Below, piece after piece: positions 16,431 to 24,368 of a DNA stretch of 64,000 nt. Source of the DNA: an uncultured Rhodospirillales bacterium (GTDB lineage Bacteria; Pseudomonadota; Alphaproteobacteria; Acetobacterales; Acetobacteraceae); assembly GCA_903844135.1 (NCBI GenBank), contig CAIMSN010000008.1:1-64000 (forward strand). Direction: 5' to 3'. Position numbers and translations under genes: made by a program. The notes beneath the pieces are model-generated. The model saw only the letters and a list, made by a program, of their open reading frames with translations, did not search any database and had not been told where the DNA came from. Every line of letters begins with the position of its first letter. Positions within the stretch are counted from its first letter, which is position 1.

Positions 16431-19339
16431 TGATGCGGCCGGGCCGGCTCTCCGTCGTCTCAGCGATGATCGGCCTGGTCTGGCCTATCTTTGGTCGTGC
16501 CGCGGACATTCGCCCGATCGACGTGCGGCTCGACGACCATCACGGCGTCGGCCGGCTGGTCGTGTCGGGGCCGGATGCCGCCTCCGTCACCTGGCTGCAC
16601 GAGGGCGACCGGGTGATCCTCATGACCGACAAGGGCTTTGCCGGACCGTCGCTGCGCGGTGAGCACGCACCTGGTATCGAAGCTGTGACGCCTCAGAAGG
16701 GCCGTCTGGTCGTTCGATTGCTGGCCGGCTCGTCGCTCCGGTCTTTGCGATCGACCGAGCGGCTGGTGCTCGATGTGACCCCCGGTGTGGCGCCGCCCGC
16801 CGACCGGCCAGCGCCGGCCCCGCCGGATCGGCACGATCCGGCGGCTGTTAAAGTGTCGGCAGACACGGTTCTGCCCGGCCTGCCGGCGACGATGATCGCG
16901 GTGGTCGATACGCCGAACGCGCCTGCTCCAGTCCGGGACCTCGCGCCGGTACCCTCCTCGGCCGGAGCGCAGCCGCCGGTGCCGCCGCTCTCAGCCGGAG
17001 CAGGGGCGCCGTCGATCGTGGCGTCGCCGGTGGCTGGTCTTCCCGTCGCGGAGCCGATGTCGATAGCCGCTAGCCTTCAAACGTCCCCGGGGCAGCCGCC
17101 CGGCCTGCTCCTGCCGTTCGACCGAGGCGTGGGGGCTGCGTCGTTCCAACGCGGCCATCGGCTCGAAATCGTCTTCGACAGTCAGAAGCCGATCGACCTG
17201 TCGAGCGTGGCCGCCGATCCGCGTTTCGGTCAGGCGCGTTTCATCCTGTTGGCATCCGGATCGATGCTCGACATTCCCTGTGAAACCGCCTGTCCCATGC
17301 GTTTGAGGCGGGTCGCGGATGGCTGGCTGTTGACGCCAGACGACACGGCTCCCGATCGCCTCGATCCCGCAACGGTCGTCGACGGCCTCGTCTTTCCTTT
17401 CGGCCAGCCCGGACGCGTGGTTGTGGTCGCGGATACCGAGAGCGGGGCGGACATCCTGGTCGGAACGGTTCGCGATTCGTCGCAACGTGCGGCTACGTCG
17501 TTGCGTACGCCGAGTTTCAGGATCCTCCCAGCCCTGCTTGGTCTTGCGGTGGAACGGATCGCCGATCGGATCGAGCTTCGGCCGGCGCCGACCGGTTTCC
17601 TGCTGATCGATCCCTATCGCGCGGGATCGCCGCGCGACGCGATGATTCCAGCGAATTTCTCCCATGTGGTGCAGCTCTGGCCGGTCCAGCCGGCCGAACA
17701 ATGGCGACGCTACAAACGGGCTCTTGCGGACGCGGCATCGCGCGCGCCGGGCGCCAGACGACATGCGCGGCTTGATGCGGCCCGATCGGCTTTGTCGCTC
17801 GGCTTCGGGCGGGAAGCGAGACGATTGGCTGTGATCGCCGATGAGGATGCGCCGGGCGGCGGCGAGCAGCCCCAGTCGGCCTTTCTGACCGCATCGGGGG
17901 CGTTCCTGGCGCACGATCCGGACGCAGAGACGCTCCTGAACGATTCCAGGATCGGCAATAGCGACGAGGCGATGCTGTGGAGGAGTCTGTCGATCGCGCG
18001 TGCGACGCCGGAGGATCGACCGGCCGCACGCATCATCGCCGACAGGCTGGATTTGCTGCTGGCCTACCCGGACGGGTTGCGACGGGCGATCGCCGGGGAT
18101 GCGGCCTTGTCCCTGGCCCAGGGCGGCGACGATGCCGGCCGGGCGCTCCTGTCGCGCTTCCACGACATCGTCGGTCCGGTGGCGCTGGCGCGGGCGCTGG
18201 CCGCTGGCAATGGTCGCCGCAGCGTCGACGCGCTCCCGTCGCTCGACCGTCTGGTTCATGACGCGGACCCGGCGACCGCCCTGGCGGCCTCGCGTGAGGC
18301 CATCGAGACGCGGCTGCAGGCCGGGACGATCACGGCAGCCCAAGCAGCCAGACTGCTGGAACAGCACGTCTATGACGGGCGGATCGTGGGGCAGGAGCTG
18401 CCCGTCATGATGCGGGTCGCGGCCTTGAAGGCGAAGGCGCATGACTGGGCCGGCGCGCTGGCGGATCTGCGGCAGGCGAGCAACTTGTTTCCCGGGGGAA
18501 TGGCCGATATCCGCCGCGCGGCCGGCGCGGTCATGGTCGCCATTTCGGGCCTGGATGCCGCTCGTGCCGGGGAAGGACCGTCAGACACGGCGCTCGACCC
18601 GGTCTCCGCGGTCGGCCTGATCGAAAATTATCGCGATCTGCTGCCGCCGGACTTCGACCGGGCGGGCTTGTCGGTCGGACTGGCCACCCGGCTCGCTTCC
18701 CTCGATCTGCCGGATCGCGCCGCCGACTATCTCCGACAGGCCATGGCCGAAGCCCCGCCTGGCGTGGAGCGGGCCCGTGACGGGCTGGCATTGGCCGGGC
18801 TGCTCCTGGACGGCGGCGACCCCAAGGCCGCCCGGGCGGCTCTCGACGATGTCGACCGGTCCGGCGTGCCGCCCGCGATGGCGACCCAGCGAACCGTCCT
18901 GGACGCCAGGCTCCTGTCCATAAGCGGCAACGACGAGGGCGCTCTGACGGAGCTGGCACCCCTGAATGACCGGGCTGCACTCGATCTGAAGGCGACGATC
19001 CTGGCCACAGCGAAGAACTGGCAGGCCGAGATCCCGGTGCTGTCGGCGTTGCTTGCCGACCGGGTGCCGGCAGGCCCGCACGGCAAAACGACGCTCGACG
19101 CTGACGGGCAGGACCTCGTCCTGCGCCTTGCCGGGGCCCTGGAACAGGCAGGGCAGTCAGATGCGCTTGCCCAGCTCAAACGGGATTGGGCGGCGGATTT
19201 TCCCGACGGCGCCAGACGCGACATGCTGGAACTCCTCGCGGCTCCGACCGTGACATCGGTGGGCGATCTGACGCGATCCGGCGCCGATCTGGCGACGACG
19301 CGCACCGCGCTGAAGCTCCTCGACGGCCAGCCCTTGTGA
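16430..19339 (+). CDS. Large exported repeat protein of the flagellar operon, unnamed
   Basis: I do not recognise a named family. The 969-residue product has a signal peptide (ending about FGRAADI), an N-terminal beta-rich domain (about 25-120), a Pro/Ala-rich linker (about 120-225), a second beta-rich domain (about 230-350: LEIVFDSQKPIDL) and a helical, TPR-like C-terminal half (about 400-969). The two beta-rich parts look AMIN-like, which hints at periplasmic cell-wall or secretin-type partners. Its ATG overlaps the cheZ stop (TGATG), so it is the last gene of the fliL-to-cheZ operon and probably acts at the flagellar base or motor. Confidence 0.75.
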   Translation: MMRPGRLSVVSAMIGLVWPIFGRAADIRPIDVRLDDHHGVGRLVVSGPDAASVTWLHEGDRVILMTDKGFAGPSLRGEHAPGIEAVTPQKGRLVVRLLAGSSLRSLRSTERLVLDVTPGVAPPADRPAPAPPDRHDPAAVKVSADTVLPGLPATMIAVVDTPNAPAPVRDLAPVPSSAGAQPPVPPLSAGAGAPSIVASPVAGLPVAEPMSIAASLQTSPGQPPGLLLPFDRGVGAASFQRGHRLEIVFDSQKPIDLSSVAADPRFGQARFILLASGSMLDIPCETACPMRLRRVADGWLLTPDDTAPDRLDPATVVDGLVFPFGQPGRVVVVADTESGADILVGTVRDSSQRAATSLRTPSFRILPALLGLAVERIADRIELRPAPTGFLLIDPYRAGSPRDAMIPANFSHVVQLWPVQPAEQWRRYKRALADAASRAPGARRHARLDAARSALSLGFGREARRLAVIADEDAPGGGEQPQSAFLTASGAFLAHDPDAETLLNDSRIGNSDEAMLWRSLSIARATPEDRPAARIIADRLDLLLAYPDGLRRAIAGDAALSLAQGGDDAGRALLSRFHDIVGPVALARALAAGNGRRSVDALPSLDRLVHDADPATALAASREAIETRLQAGTITAAQAARLLEQHVYDGRIVGQELPVMMRVAALKAKAHDWAGALADLRQASNLFPGGMADIRRAAGAVMVAISGLDAARAGEGPSDTALDPVSAVGLIENYRDLLPPDFDRAGLSVGLATRLASLDLPDRAADYLRQAMAEAPPGVERARDGLALAGLLLDGGDPKAARAALDDVDRSGVPPAMATQRTVLDARLLSISGNDEGALTELAPLNDRAALDLKATILATAKNWQAEIPVLSALLADRVPAGPHGKTTLDADGQDLVLRLAGALEQAGQSDALAQLKRDWAADFPDGARRDMLELLAAPTVTSVGDLTRSGADLATTRTALKLLDGQPL

Positions 19340-19375
19340 AGATTTCCTGCGCAAGTCCCAGTTAATGCTTGCGTC

Positions 19376-19461
19376 GGGGGGGCGTAGGACCTATCACCCA
19401 CCCCCTTGGCCAAAGGGGGCGATCCCGCCCAACAGGCTATCTACTGGTTTGGGGGTACGTG
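19376..19461 (+). promoter_or_regulatory. G/C-run leader of speD with alternative hairpins
   Basis: The leader holds GGGGGGG (19376-19382), a perfect 7-bp hairpin CCCCCTT-ggcca-AAGGGGG (19401-19419), a further CCCGCCC, and a G-run GGGGGT that serves as the Shine-Dalgarno just before the ATG. The ACCCCC strand can pair with the upstream G-run, the hairpin partner or the Shine-Dalgarno, so mutually exclusive folds are possible. Control of speD translation is an inference. Confidence 0.4.
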
Positions 19462-19926
19462 ATGAACGCACTTGCTCAACTGGGGATGGTCTCGGATCTT
19501 CCGAGCAATATCCAGATGTCTTCCACTTCTTCGGCTGTTGGGCTGGAGGAATCCAAGGATTATTTCGTCGAAAAGGACGGAATGAAGTTTGCGGGAACGC
19601 ATCTTCTGATCGATCTTTGGGATGCGACCAATCTTGGCGATCCCGACTTGATCGACCGTACGCTGTGCGAGGCGGCGGTGACCGCCGGTGCCACCATTCT
19701 GCACAGCCATTTCCACCATTTCTCGCCGAATGGCGGCGTGTCCGGCGTCGTGGTGCTGGCGGAGAGCCATATCTCGATCCACACCTGGCCGGAGCGCAAT
19801 TTCGCCGCCATCGACATTTTCATGTGCGGTGTCTGCGATCCGCATCTGGCGATTCCGGTGATGCAGCGGACGTTCCAGGCTGCGCGGGTCGAAGTCGACG
19901 AGCAGCGCCGCGGCCGCGTCTTCTGA
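19462..19926 (+). CDS. speD: S-adenosylmethionine decarboxylase proenzyme
   Basis: SpeD makes decarboxylated SAM, the aminopropyl donor for spermidine. This is the short bacterial class (154 residues): residues around GLEESKDYF, GTHLLIDLWDAT, HSHFHHFSPNGGVSGVVVLAESHISIHTWPE. The Ser in AESHISIHTWPE is the cleavage site that becomes the pyruvoyl group, and the catalytic Cys is in MCGVCDP. The track adds 31 codons upstream; the ATG at 19462 follows a GGGGG Shine-Dalgarno. A strong terminator follows, so speE has its own or read-through transcription. Confidence 0.95.
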   Translation: MNALAQLGMVSDLPSNIQMSSTSSAVGLEESKDYFVEKDGMKFAGTHLLIDLWDATNLGDPDLIDRTLCEAAVTAGATILHSHFHHFSPNGGVSGVVVLAESHISIHTWPERNFAAIDIFMCGVCDPHLAIPVMQRTFQAARVEVDEQRRGRVF

Positions 19927-19952
19927 TTGTCGACCGTTCGGCATTCTGAACG

Positions 19953-19980
19953 AGGCCGGGCATGTCCCGGCCTTTTTCTT
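19953..19980 (+). terminator. Rho-independent terminator after speD
   Basis: A perfect stem AGGCCGGG / CCCGGCCT with a 5-base loop (CATGT) is followed by a T-rich tract, TTTTCTT. It stands 26 bases after the speD stop and before speE. Confidence 0.9.
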
Positions 19981-20063
19981 GAGGTCGACGATAGGCCTCG
20001 GACGATAGGCCTCGACGGCCGAACTCCTTCTCACCCGCACAGCACGGAATGGGCAGACGAGCG

Positions 20064-20942
20064 ATGAGCGATGCCACCTGGATCAACGAGACCCTCTATC
20101 CCGGCTGGGGACAGCGCTTCCGCGTGGTCGAGGAGCTGGCCAGGGTGACGACCGACTTTCAAGAGATCGTCGTGTTCCAGAGCGAGACGCATGGTCGCGT
20201 CCTGGTGCTCGACGGTGCGATCCAGATCACCGAAAGCGACGAGTTCGTCTATCAGGAAATGTTGGCCCATGTGCCCGTGCTGGAACATGGCGCGGCCAGG
20301 AGCGTGCTGATCATTGGCGCGGGCGATGGCGGCGTGCTGAGGCGCGTCCTCGAGCATGGTGGCGTTTCACGCGCGGTGATGGTCGAGATCGACGGCGAGG
20401 TCATCCGTCTTGCGAAGCAATTCCTGCCGTCGATCGCTGGCGATGCCTGGAACGACCCTCGGGCCGATGTGATCGTCGGCGATGGCATCGACTATGTCCG
20501 CAAGGCCGCCGACGCCTCGTTTGACGTGATCATCGTCGACAGCACCGACCCGATCGGCGTCGGCGAAGCTTTGTTCACCGACGAGTTCTACCTGAATTGC
20601 GCCCGTATCCTGACCGACGACGGGCTGATCGTGAACCAGTGCGGGGTTCCGTTCATGCAAGCGGACGAACTTCGCGAGACCAGCCGACGCCGGGCAAAGG
20701 TCTTCCCACTGGTGTCCGCCTATGTCGCCGCGGTGCCGACCTACGTGGGCGGATTCATGACGCTCGGGATTGCGGGCAAGGGGAAGGCTCTGCTGGCGCG
20801 TTCCGCGGTGCCGCTGATCGCCGCGCGTGCAGCCGCTTCCGGTATCGTCGGCAAGACGCGTTACTGGACCCCGGAGATCCATTGCGGCGCCTTCGACCTG
20901 CCGCCCTACATCGCCGAGCATCTGCCAAGGCCGCGCGACTGA
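20064..20942 (+). CDS. speE: Polyamine aminopropyltransferase (spermidine synthase)
   Basis: SpeE transfers the aminopropyl group from decarboxylated SAM to putrescine. The enzyme shows the SAM-fold GAGDGGVLRRVLEH, the acidic VEIDGEVIRLAK, GDGIDYV, and the catalytic region IIVDSTDPIGVGEALFT. I start at the second ATG (MSDATWINETLYPGWGQRF), the usual family N-terminus. It functions with speD just upstream, and the methylthioadenosine it releases would feed mtnA. A short GC hairpin (GGGAGGGcatcCCCTCCC) follows the gene without a T-tract. Confidence 0.95.
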   Translation: MSDATWINETLYPGWGQRFRVVEELARVTTDFQEIVVFQSETHGRVLVLDGAIQITESDEFVYQEMLAHVPVLEHGAARSVLIIGAGDGGVLRRVLEHGGVSRAVMVEIDGEVIRLAKQFLPSIAGDAWNDPRADVIVGDGIDYVRKAADASFDVIIVDSTDPIGVGEALFTDEFYLNCARILTDDGLIVNQCGVPFMQADELRETSRRRAKVFPLVSAYVAAVPTYVGGFMTLGIAGKGKALLARSAVPLIAARAAASGIVGKTRYWTPEIHCGAFDLPPYIAEHLPRPRD

Positions 20943-21054
20943 GTGGCGCTCGCGCATGGACAAGGTTTTACCCTCGTCCAGGCTGTGGTTTCGGAACGCC
21001 TGTCGGTCCGGGGCGTCAAGGGAGGGCATCCCCTCCCGCGTGAAAGGCGTCGCC

Positions 21055-21495
21055 ATGCTTGCTCAGAGTGTCCGCATTCCGGTCCTGGCGATCGCGGTCG
21101 GGCTGGCGCCGCTCTTGCTGTCGGCGTGTGCCACGCCCCAGGAACTGGTGCAGGCCAAGGAGGACCGTCTCCTCGCCGCCGGCTTCGTGGCGCGTCCCGC
21201 GAACACGCCCGACCGGCAGGCGATGATGCAGCGCCTGCCCGCGCACACCTTCGAGATGCGGCAGATGAACGGCCATTATGTGTATCTGTATGCCGATCCG
21301 CTGGTCTGCGGTTGCCTGTATGTCGGCTCAGAGACGGCGTACGGCCGATACAAGCAGATGATGTTCCAGCAGCATCTGGCAGATCAGCAGCAGATGACGG
21401 CGCAGCTCTATTCCGATCCCGGCTGGAATTTCGGCGGCTGGGGTGGACCGTTCGGTCCCGGCTTCGGACCGGGATTCGGCCCCGGATTCTACTGA
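21055..21495 (+). CDS. Small lipoprotein with Gly-Pro-Phe tail
   Basis: The product has a signal peptide and lipobox (APLLLSACATP), a short globular part (MMQRLPAHTFEMRQMNGHYVYLYADPLVCGCLYVG) and a tail of GPGF repeats ending GFGPGFY. The YxYADP...CxCxYVG block looks like a small conserved family of proteobacterial lipoproteins, but I cannot name it. The ATG has GAAAGG upstream. It sits between speE and a glutathione peroxidase without an obvious functional link. Confidence 0.75.
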   Translation: MLAQSVRIPVLAIAVGLAPLLLSACATPQELVQAKEDRLLAAGFVARPANTPDRQAMMQRLPAHTFEMRQMNGHYVYLYADPLVCGCLYVGSETAYGRYKQMMFQQHLADQQQMTAQLYSDPGWNFGGWGGPFGPGFGPGFGPGFY

Positions 21496-21556
21496 CGCTA
21501 TGCTCGCGCGGCCCGGCGCGGAACCGCCGCCGGCGCCCGACCATGGAGCCCCCAGC

Positions 21557-22102
21557 ATGACCGTCCCGAACACCATCGCCCTGAAGCGGATCGACGGCAC
21601 CGAAACGCGCCTGGCGGACTATTCCGGCAAGGTGCTTCTGGTGGTGAACGTCGCCTCCAAATGCGGCCTGACCCCGCAGTACGAGGCGCTGGAGCGCGAC
21701 TACGACAGCCTCAAGGACCGCGGCTTCGTCGTACTGGGATTTCCCTGCAACCAGTTTCGCGGCCAGGAGCCTGGCGACGAGAGCGAGATCCAGGCGTTCT
21801 GCGCCTCGACCTATGGCGTCTCCTTCCCGATGTTCGCCAAGATCGACGTGAACGGGCCGGGGCGTCATCCGCTCTATCGCGCACTCGTCGAGGCCGCGCC
21901 GATTCCGGTCGAGAATCCTGACGGTGGCATGCGGGCCAGGCTCGCCCAGCACGGCGTCGAGGTTCCGAAGGGGGACGTGATGTGGAATTTCGAGAAATTC
22001 CTGATCGGCCGCGACGGCACGGTGGTCGCGCGGTTCGCGCCGGACATCACCGTCGACGACCCCCGCGTCCGCGATGCGATCGACGCGGCGCTGGCCGCCT
22101 GA
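21557..22102 (+). CDS. Glutathione peroxidase-family enzyme
   Basis: This thiol peroxidase of the GPx family reduces hydroperoxides, probably with thioredoxin or glutathione. The peroxidatic cysteine is in NVASKCGLTPQY (C36), and the family blocks GFPCNQFRGQEPG and MWNFEKFLIG supply the Gln and Trp of the catalytic triad. It is 181 residues, a normal length for the bacterial form. A nitroreductase gene starts 5 bases downstream, so they are probably co-transcribed. Confidence 0.93.
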   Translation: MTVPNTIALKRIDGTETRLADYSGKVLLVVNVASKCGLTPQYEALERDYDSLKDRGFVVLGFPCNQFRGQEPGDESEIQAFCASTYGVSFPMFAKIDVNGPGRHPLYRALVEAAPIPVENPDGGMRARLAQHGVEVPKGDVMWNFEKFLIGRDGTVVARFAPDITVDDPRVRDAIDAALAA

Positions 22103-22107
22103 CCGGC

Positions 22108-22695
22108 ATGCGGGCGATCGACATGCTGCTGGACCGGGTCTCGGTTTCGGCGTTGCAAGACCCGGCGCCGGACGGGGCGACGCTCGACCGTATCCTGGAG
22201 GCCGGCCTGCGCGCGCCTGACCACGGCAAGCTCAGGCCCTGGCGCTTCGTGCTGGTGCGGGGCGACGCCCGCTTCGTCCTGGCCGACATCGTGGTCCGGG
22301 CACTTCAGGCGCGCGAACCGGACTGCACCGCGCCGATGGCCGACAAGCAGCGCTCCAAGTTCACGCGGGCGCCGCTGGTGATCGCGCTCGGCGTGCAGGT
22401 GCTGGAGAACCACAAGATCCCGGAGCTCGAGCAGATCATGTCCGGAGCGGCCGCGACCATGAACCTGCTCAACGCGATCCATGCCGAGGGGTTCGGCGCG
22501 ATCTGGGTGACCGGCGCCAACGCCTACGATCCGAGCGTCGGCGCCGCGCTCGGTTTCACCCGCCCCGACCGGCTGATCGGTTTCCTGTTCGTCGGCACCC
22601 GATCGGACACACAGGATGGCCCGCCACGAGTGGCGAACCGCCCGGCCCTGTCGGACCACGTCATCGACTGGAGCGGACCCGCGTCCGCTCCTTAG
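22108..22695 (+). CDS. Nitroreductase-family FMN protein (YdjA-like)
   Basis: This is a single-domain nitroreductase-fold flavoprotein of 195 residues. It carries the FMN-contact start RxSVSALQDPAP, RAPDHGKLRPWRFVLV, and the C-terminal GFGAIWVTGANAYDP and RLIGFLFVGT blocks of the short YdjA type. The physiological substrate is unknown. It follows the glutathione peroxidase by 5 bases, so a role in redox or xenobiotic defence is a reasonable inference. The 3' end nearly touches the convergent lipoprotein gene. Confidence 0.88.
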   Translation: MRAIDMLLDRVSVSALQDPAPDGATLDRILEAGLRAPDHGKLRPWRFVLVRGDARFVLADIVVRALQAREPDCTAPMADKQRSKFTRAPLVIALGVQVLENHKIPELEQIMSGAAATMNLLNAIHAEGFGAIWVTGANAYDPSVGAALGFTRPDRLIGFLFVGTRSDTQDGPPRVANRPALSDHVIDWSGPASAP

Positions 22696-22702
22696 GGCCG
22701 GG

Positions 22703-23050
22703 TCAGTTCGAGACCAGCGTCCAGGCGCCGTTGGTCTTCTTGAAGCTCAGCGTCGCGGTGTTGAGACCGGCCTTGCTCTGCGCTGTCACGGCGCAACTGT
22801 AGATGCCGTTCTCCTTGGCGGTGCAGTCCGCGCCGGTGACGCTGAAATCGTTCACGTCGTAAGGACCCTTGAGCAGTCCGAGCGAGTTGTCGGAGGCGGT
22901 ATTGTTCGCCTGCTGCATCTTCGCCGTCACCACTTGCTGGATCTCGGCCTTGGTCGGAGCGCCTGCCTCGCCGCAGGCGGCCGCCAGGAGCGGCAGCGTC
23001 AGAAGCAGGCGGCCCGGCCGGGCCAGCATCGAAACGATCATGGAACGCAC
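22703..23050 (-). CDS. Small putative lipoprotein
   Basis: The product (about 115 residues) has a signal sequence with a lipobox-like LLAAACGEAG and a compact domain with one Cys pair (GADCTAKENGIYSCAVTAQ). No named family is recognised. The start is taken as GTG at 23050 because AGGAG lies 7 bases upstream; an ATG three codons later is the alternative. The huge track ORF (22703-24685) is antisense to the next two genes and is a shadow apart from this 3' part. Confidence 0.68.
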   Translation of the reverse strand: MRSMIVSMLARPGRLLLTLPLLAAACGEAGAPTKAEIQQVVTAKMQQANNTASDNSLGLLKGPYDVNDFSVTGADCTAKENGIYSCAVTAQSKAGLNTATLSFKKTNGAWTLVSN

Positions 23051-23269
23051 GCTCTTTCTCCTGGCAGCGAGGGCCGCACGGGCCCGTCTGCCAGTGCAAC
23101 GAGCCAGCGGGGCTCCGGTTCGGGCGGTCGCACCGACCCCGCCGGCGTTCTGCGGATCGCCGATCCAACCGGCGATTCGCCGACCGGGCGGCGCGATCGC
23201 CTCCGATCCGCCTCTGGTCATCGTCCGCAGCCGCGTCACTCTCGCCGCATCGGCAAGGGAGGGCATCGC

Positions 23270-24346
23270 ATGCAACGGATCGCTATCGTCGGCGCTGGCA
23301 AGATCGGCAGCATGATCGCGGCGCTGCTGTCCGGCAGCGGCAGCTACGATGTCACCGTGCTGGATCGCGACCAGAGCCAGCTCGACCGGCTGCGCATCGC
23401 CCATCCGGTGACCCGCCTGCGGGTCGACATCGACGACGCGCCGGCATTGTCCGCCGCCCTCGCCGGGATGAAGGCGGTGCTGAACGCCGGGCCGTTCCAG
23501 CTCACCACCCGCATCGCCGGCGCCGCCCGGTCGGTCGGCGTGCATTATCTCGACCTGACCGAGGATGTCGCCAGCACCAGGATCGTGCGCGGCCTGGCAG
23601 AGGGGGCGGAGGCCGCGTTCATCCCGCAATGCGGCCTGGCGCCCGGCTTCATCACCATCGTCGCGCACGATCTCGCGCAGCGCTTCGACACGCTGCACGA
23701 CGTCCGGATGCGGGTCGGCGCCCTGCCGCAATTCCCAACCAACGCGCTCGGCTACAACCTGACCTGGAGCACCGACGGGGTCATCAACGAATATTGCGAG
23801 CCGTGCGAGGCGATCGTCGACGGACGGAGGCAGCAGACCATGCCGATGGAGGAGCTCGAGACCTTCGCCCTCGACGGCATCGCCTACGAAGCCTTCAACA
23901 CTTCGGGCGGCCTCGGATCGCTGTGCGAGACCCTTCTCGGCCGGGTGCGCAACCTCAACTACCGCACCATCCGCTATCCGGGACATGCGGCGATCATGAA
24001 GACGCTGCTGAACGATCTCGGGCTGCGCGACCGCCGGCCGCTGCTCAAGGAGATCTTCGAGACCGCGATCCCGGTGACGATGCAGGACGTGGTGATCGTG
24101 TTCGTCACCGTGACCGGACTGCGCGACGGCAGGCTGATGCAGGAGAGCTACGCCAACCAGGTGAGGGCGGCCAGCATCGACGGGGTGCCGTGCAGCGCGA
24201 TTCAGATCACCACCGCGTCGGGAATCTGCGCCGTGCTCGATCTGCTGATCCAGGGTCAGTTGCCGGATCGCGGTTTCGTCCGCCAGGAGGAGATCGCCCT
24301 GCCGGCGTTCCTCGCCAACCGCTTCGGCCGCCATTATGCCGTCTGA
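23270..24346 (+). CDS. Saccharopine dehydrogenase-fold enzyme, probable lysine 6-dehydrogenase
   Basis: The 358-residue protein begins with a Rossmann motif (IAIVGAGKIGSMIAALL) and matches the saccharopine-dehydrogenase NADP-binding fold (VLNAGPFQLTTRIAGAA, HYLDLTED, FIPQCGLAPGFITIVAHDLA). Because the next gene encodes an AmaB-type semialdehyde dehydrogenase 22 bases away, a lysine 6-dehydrogenase role (lysine to aminoadipate semialdehyde/piperideine-6-carboxylate) is the best inference. A saccharopine dehydrogenase proper is the alternative. GGGAGG lies 7 bases before the ATG. Confidence 0.82.
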   Translation: MQRIAIVGAGKIGSMIAALLSGSGSYDVTVLDRDQSQLDRLRIAHPVTRLRVDIDDAPALSAALAGMKAVLNAGPFQLTTRIAGAARSVGVHYLDLTEDVASTRIVRGLAEGAEAAFIPQCGLAPGFITIVAHDLAQRFDTLHDVRMRVGALPQFPTNALGYNLTWSTDGVINEYCEPCEAIVDGRRQQTMPMEELETFALDGIAYEAFNTSGGLGSLCETLLGRVRNLNYRTIRYPGHAAIMKTLLNDLGLRDRRPLLKEIFETAIPVTMQDVVIVFVTVTGLRDGRLMQESYANQVRAASIDGVPCSAIQITTASGICAVLDLLIQGQLPDRGFVRQEEIALPAFLANRFGRHYAV

Positions 24347-24368
24347 TCGCGACACAGGAGCCCGCACC

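Noticed and set aside
16991-18442. 483-residue minus-strand ORF inside the large flagellar-operon gene
   Set aside because: Composition is Arg/Gly/Gln-rich as expected of antisense GC-rich DNA; the plus-strand frame has signal peptide and coupling to cheZ.
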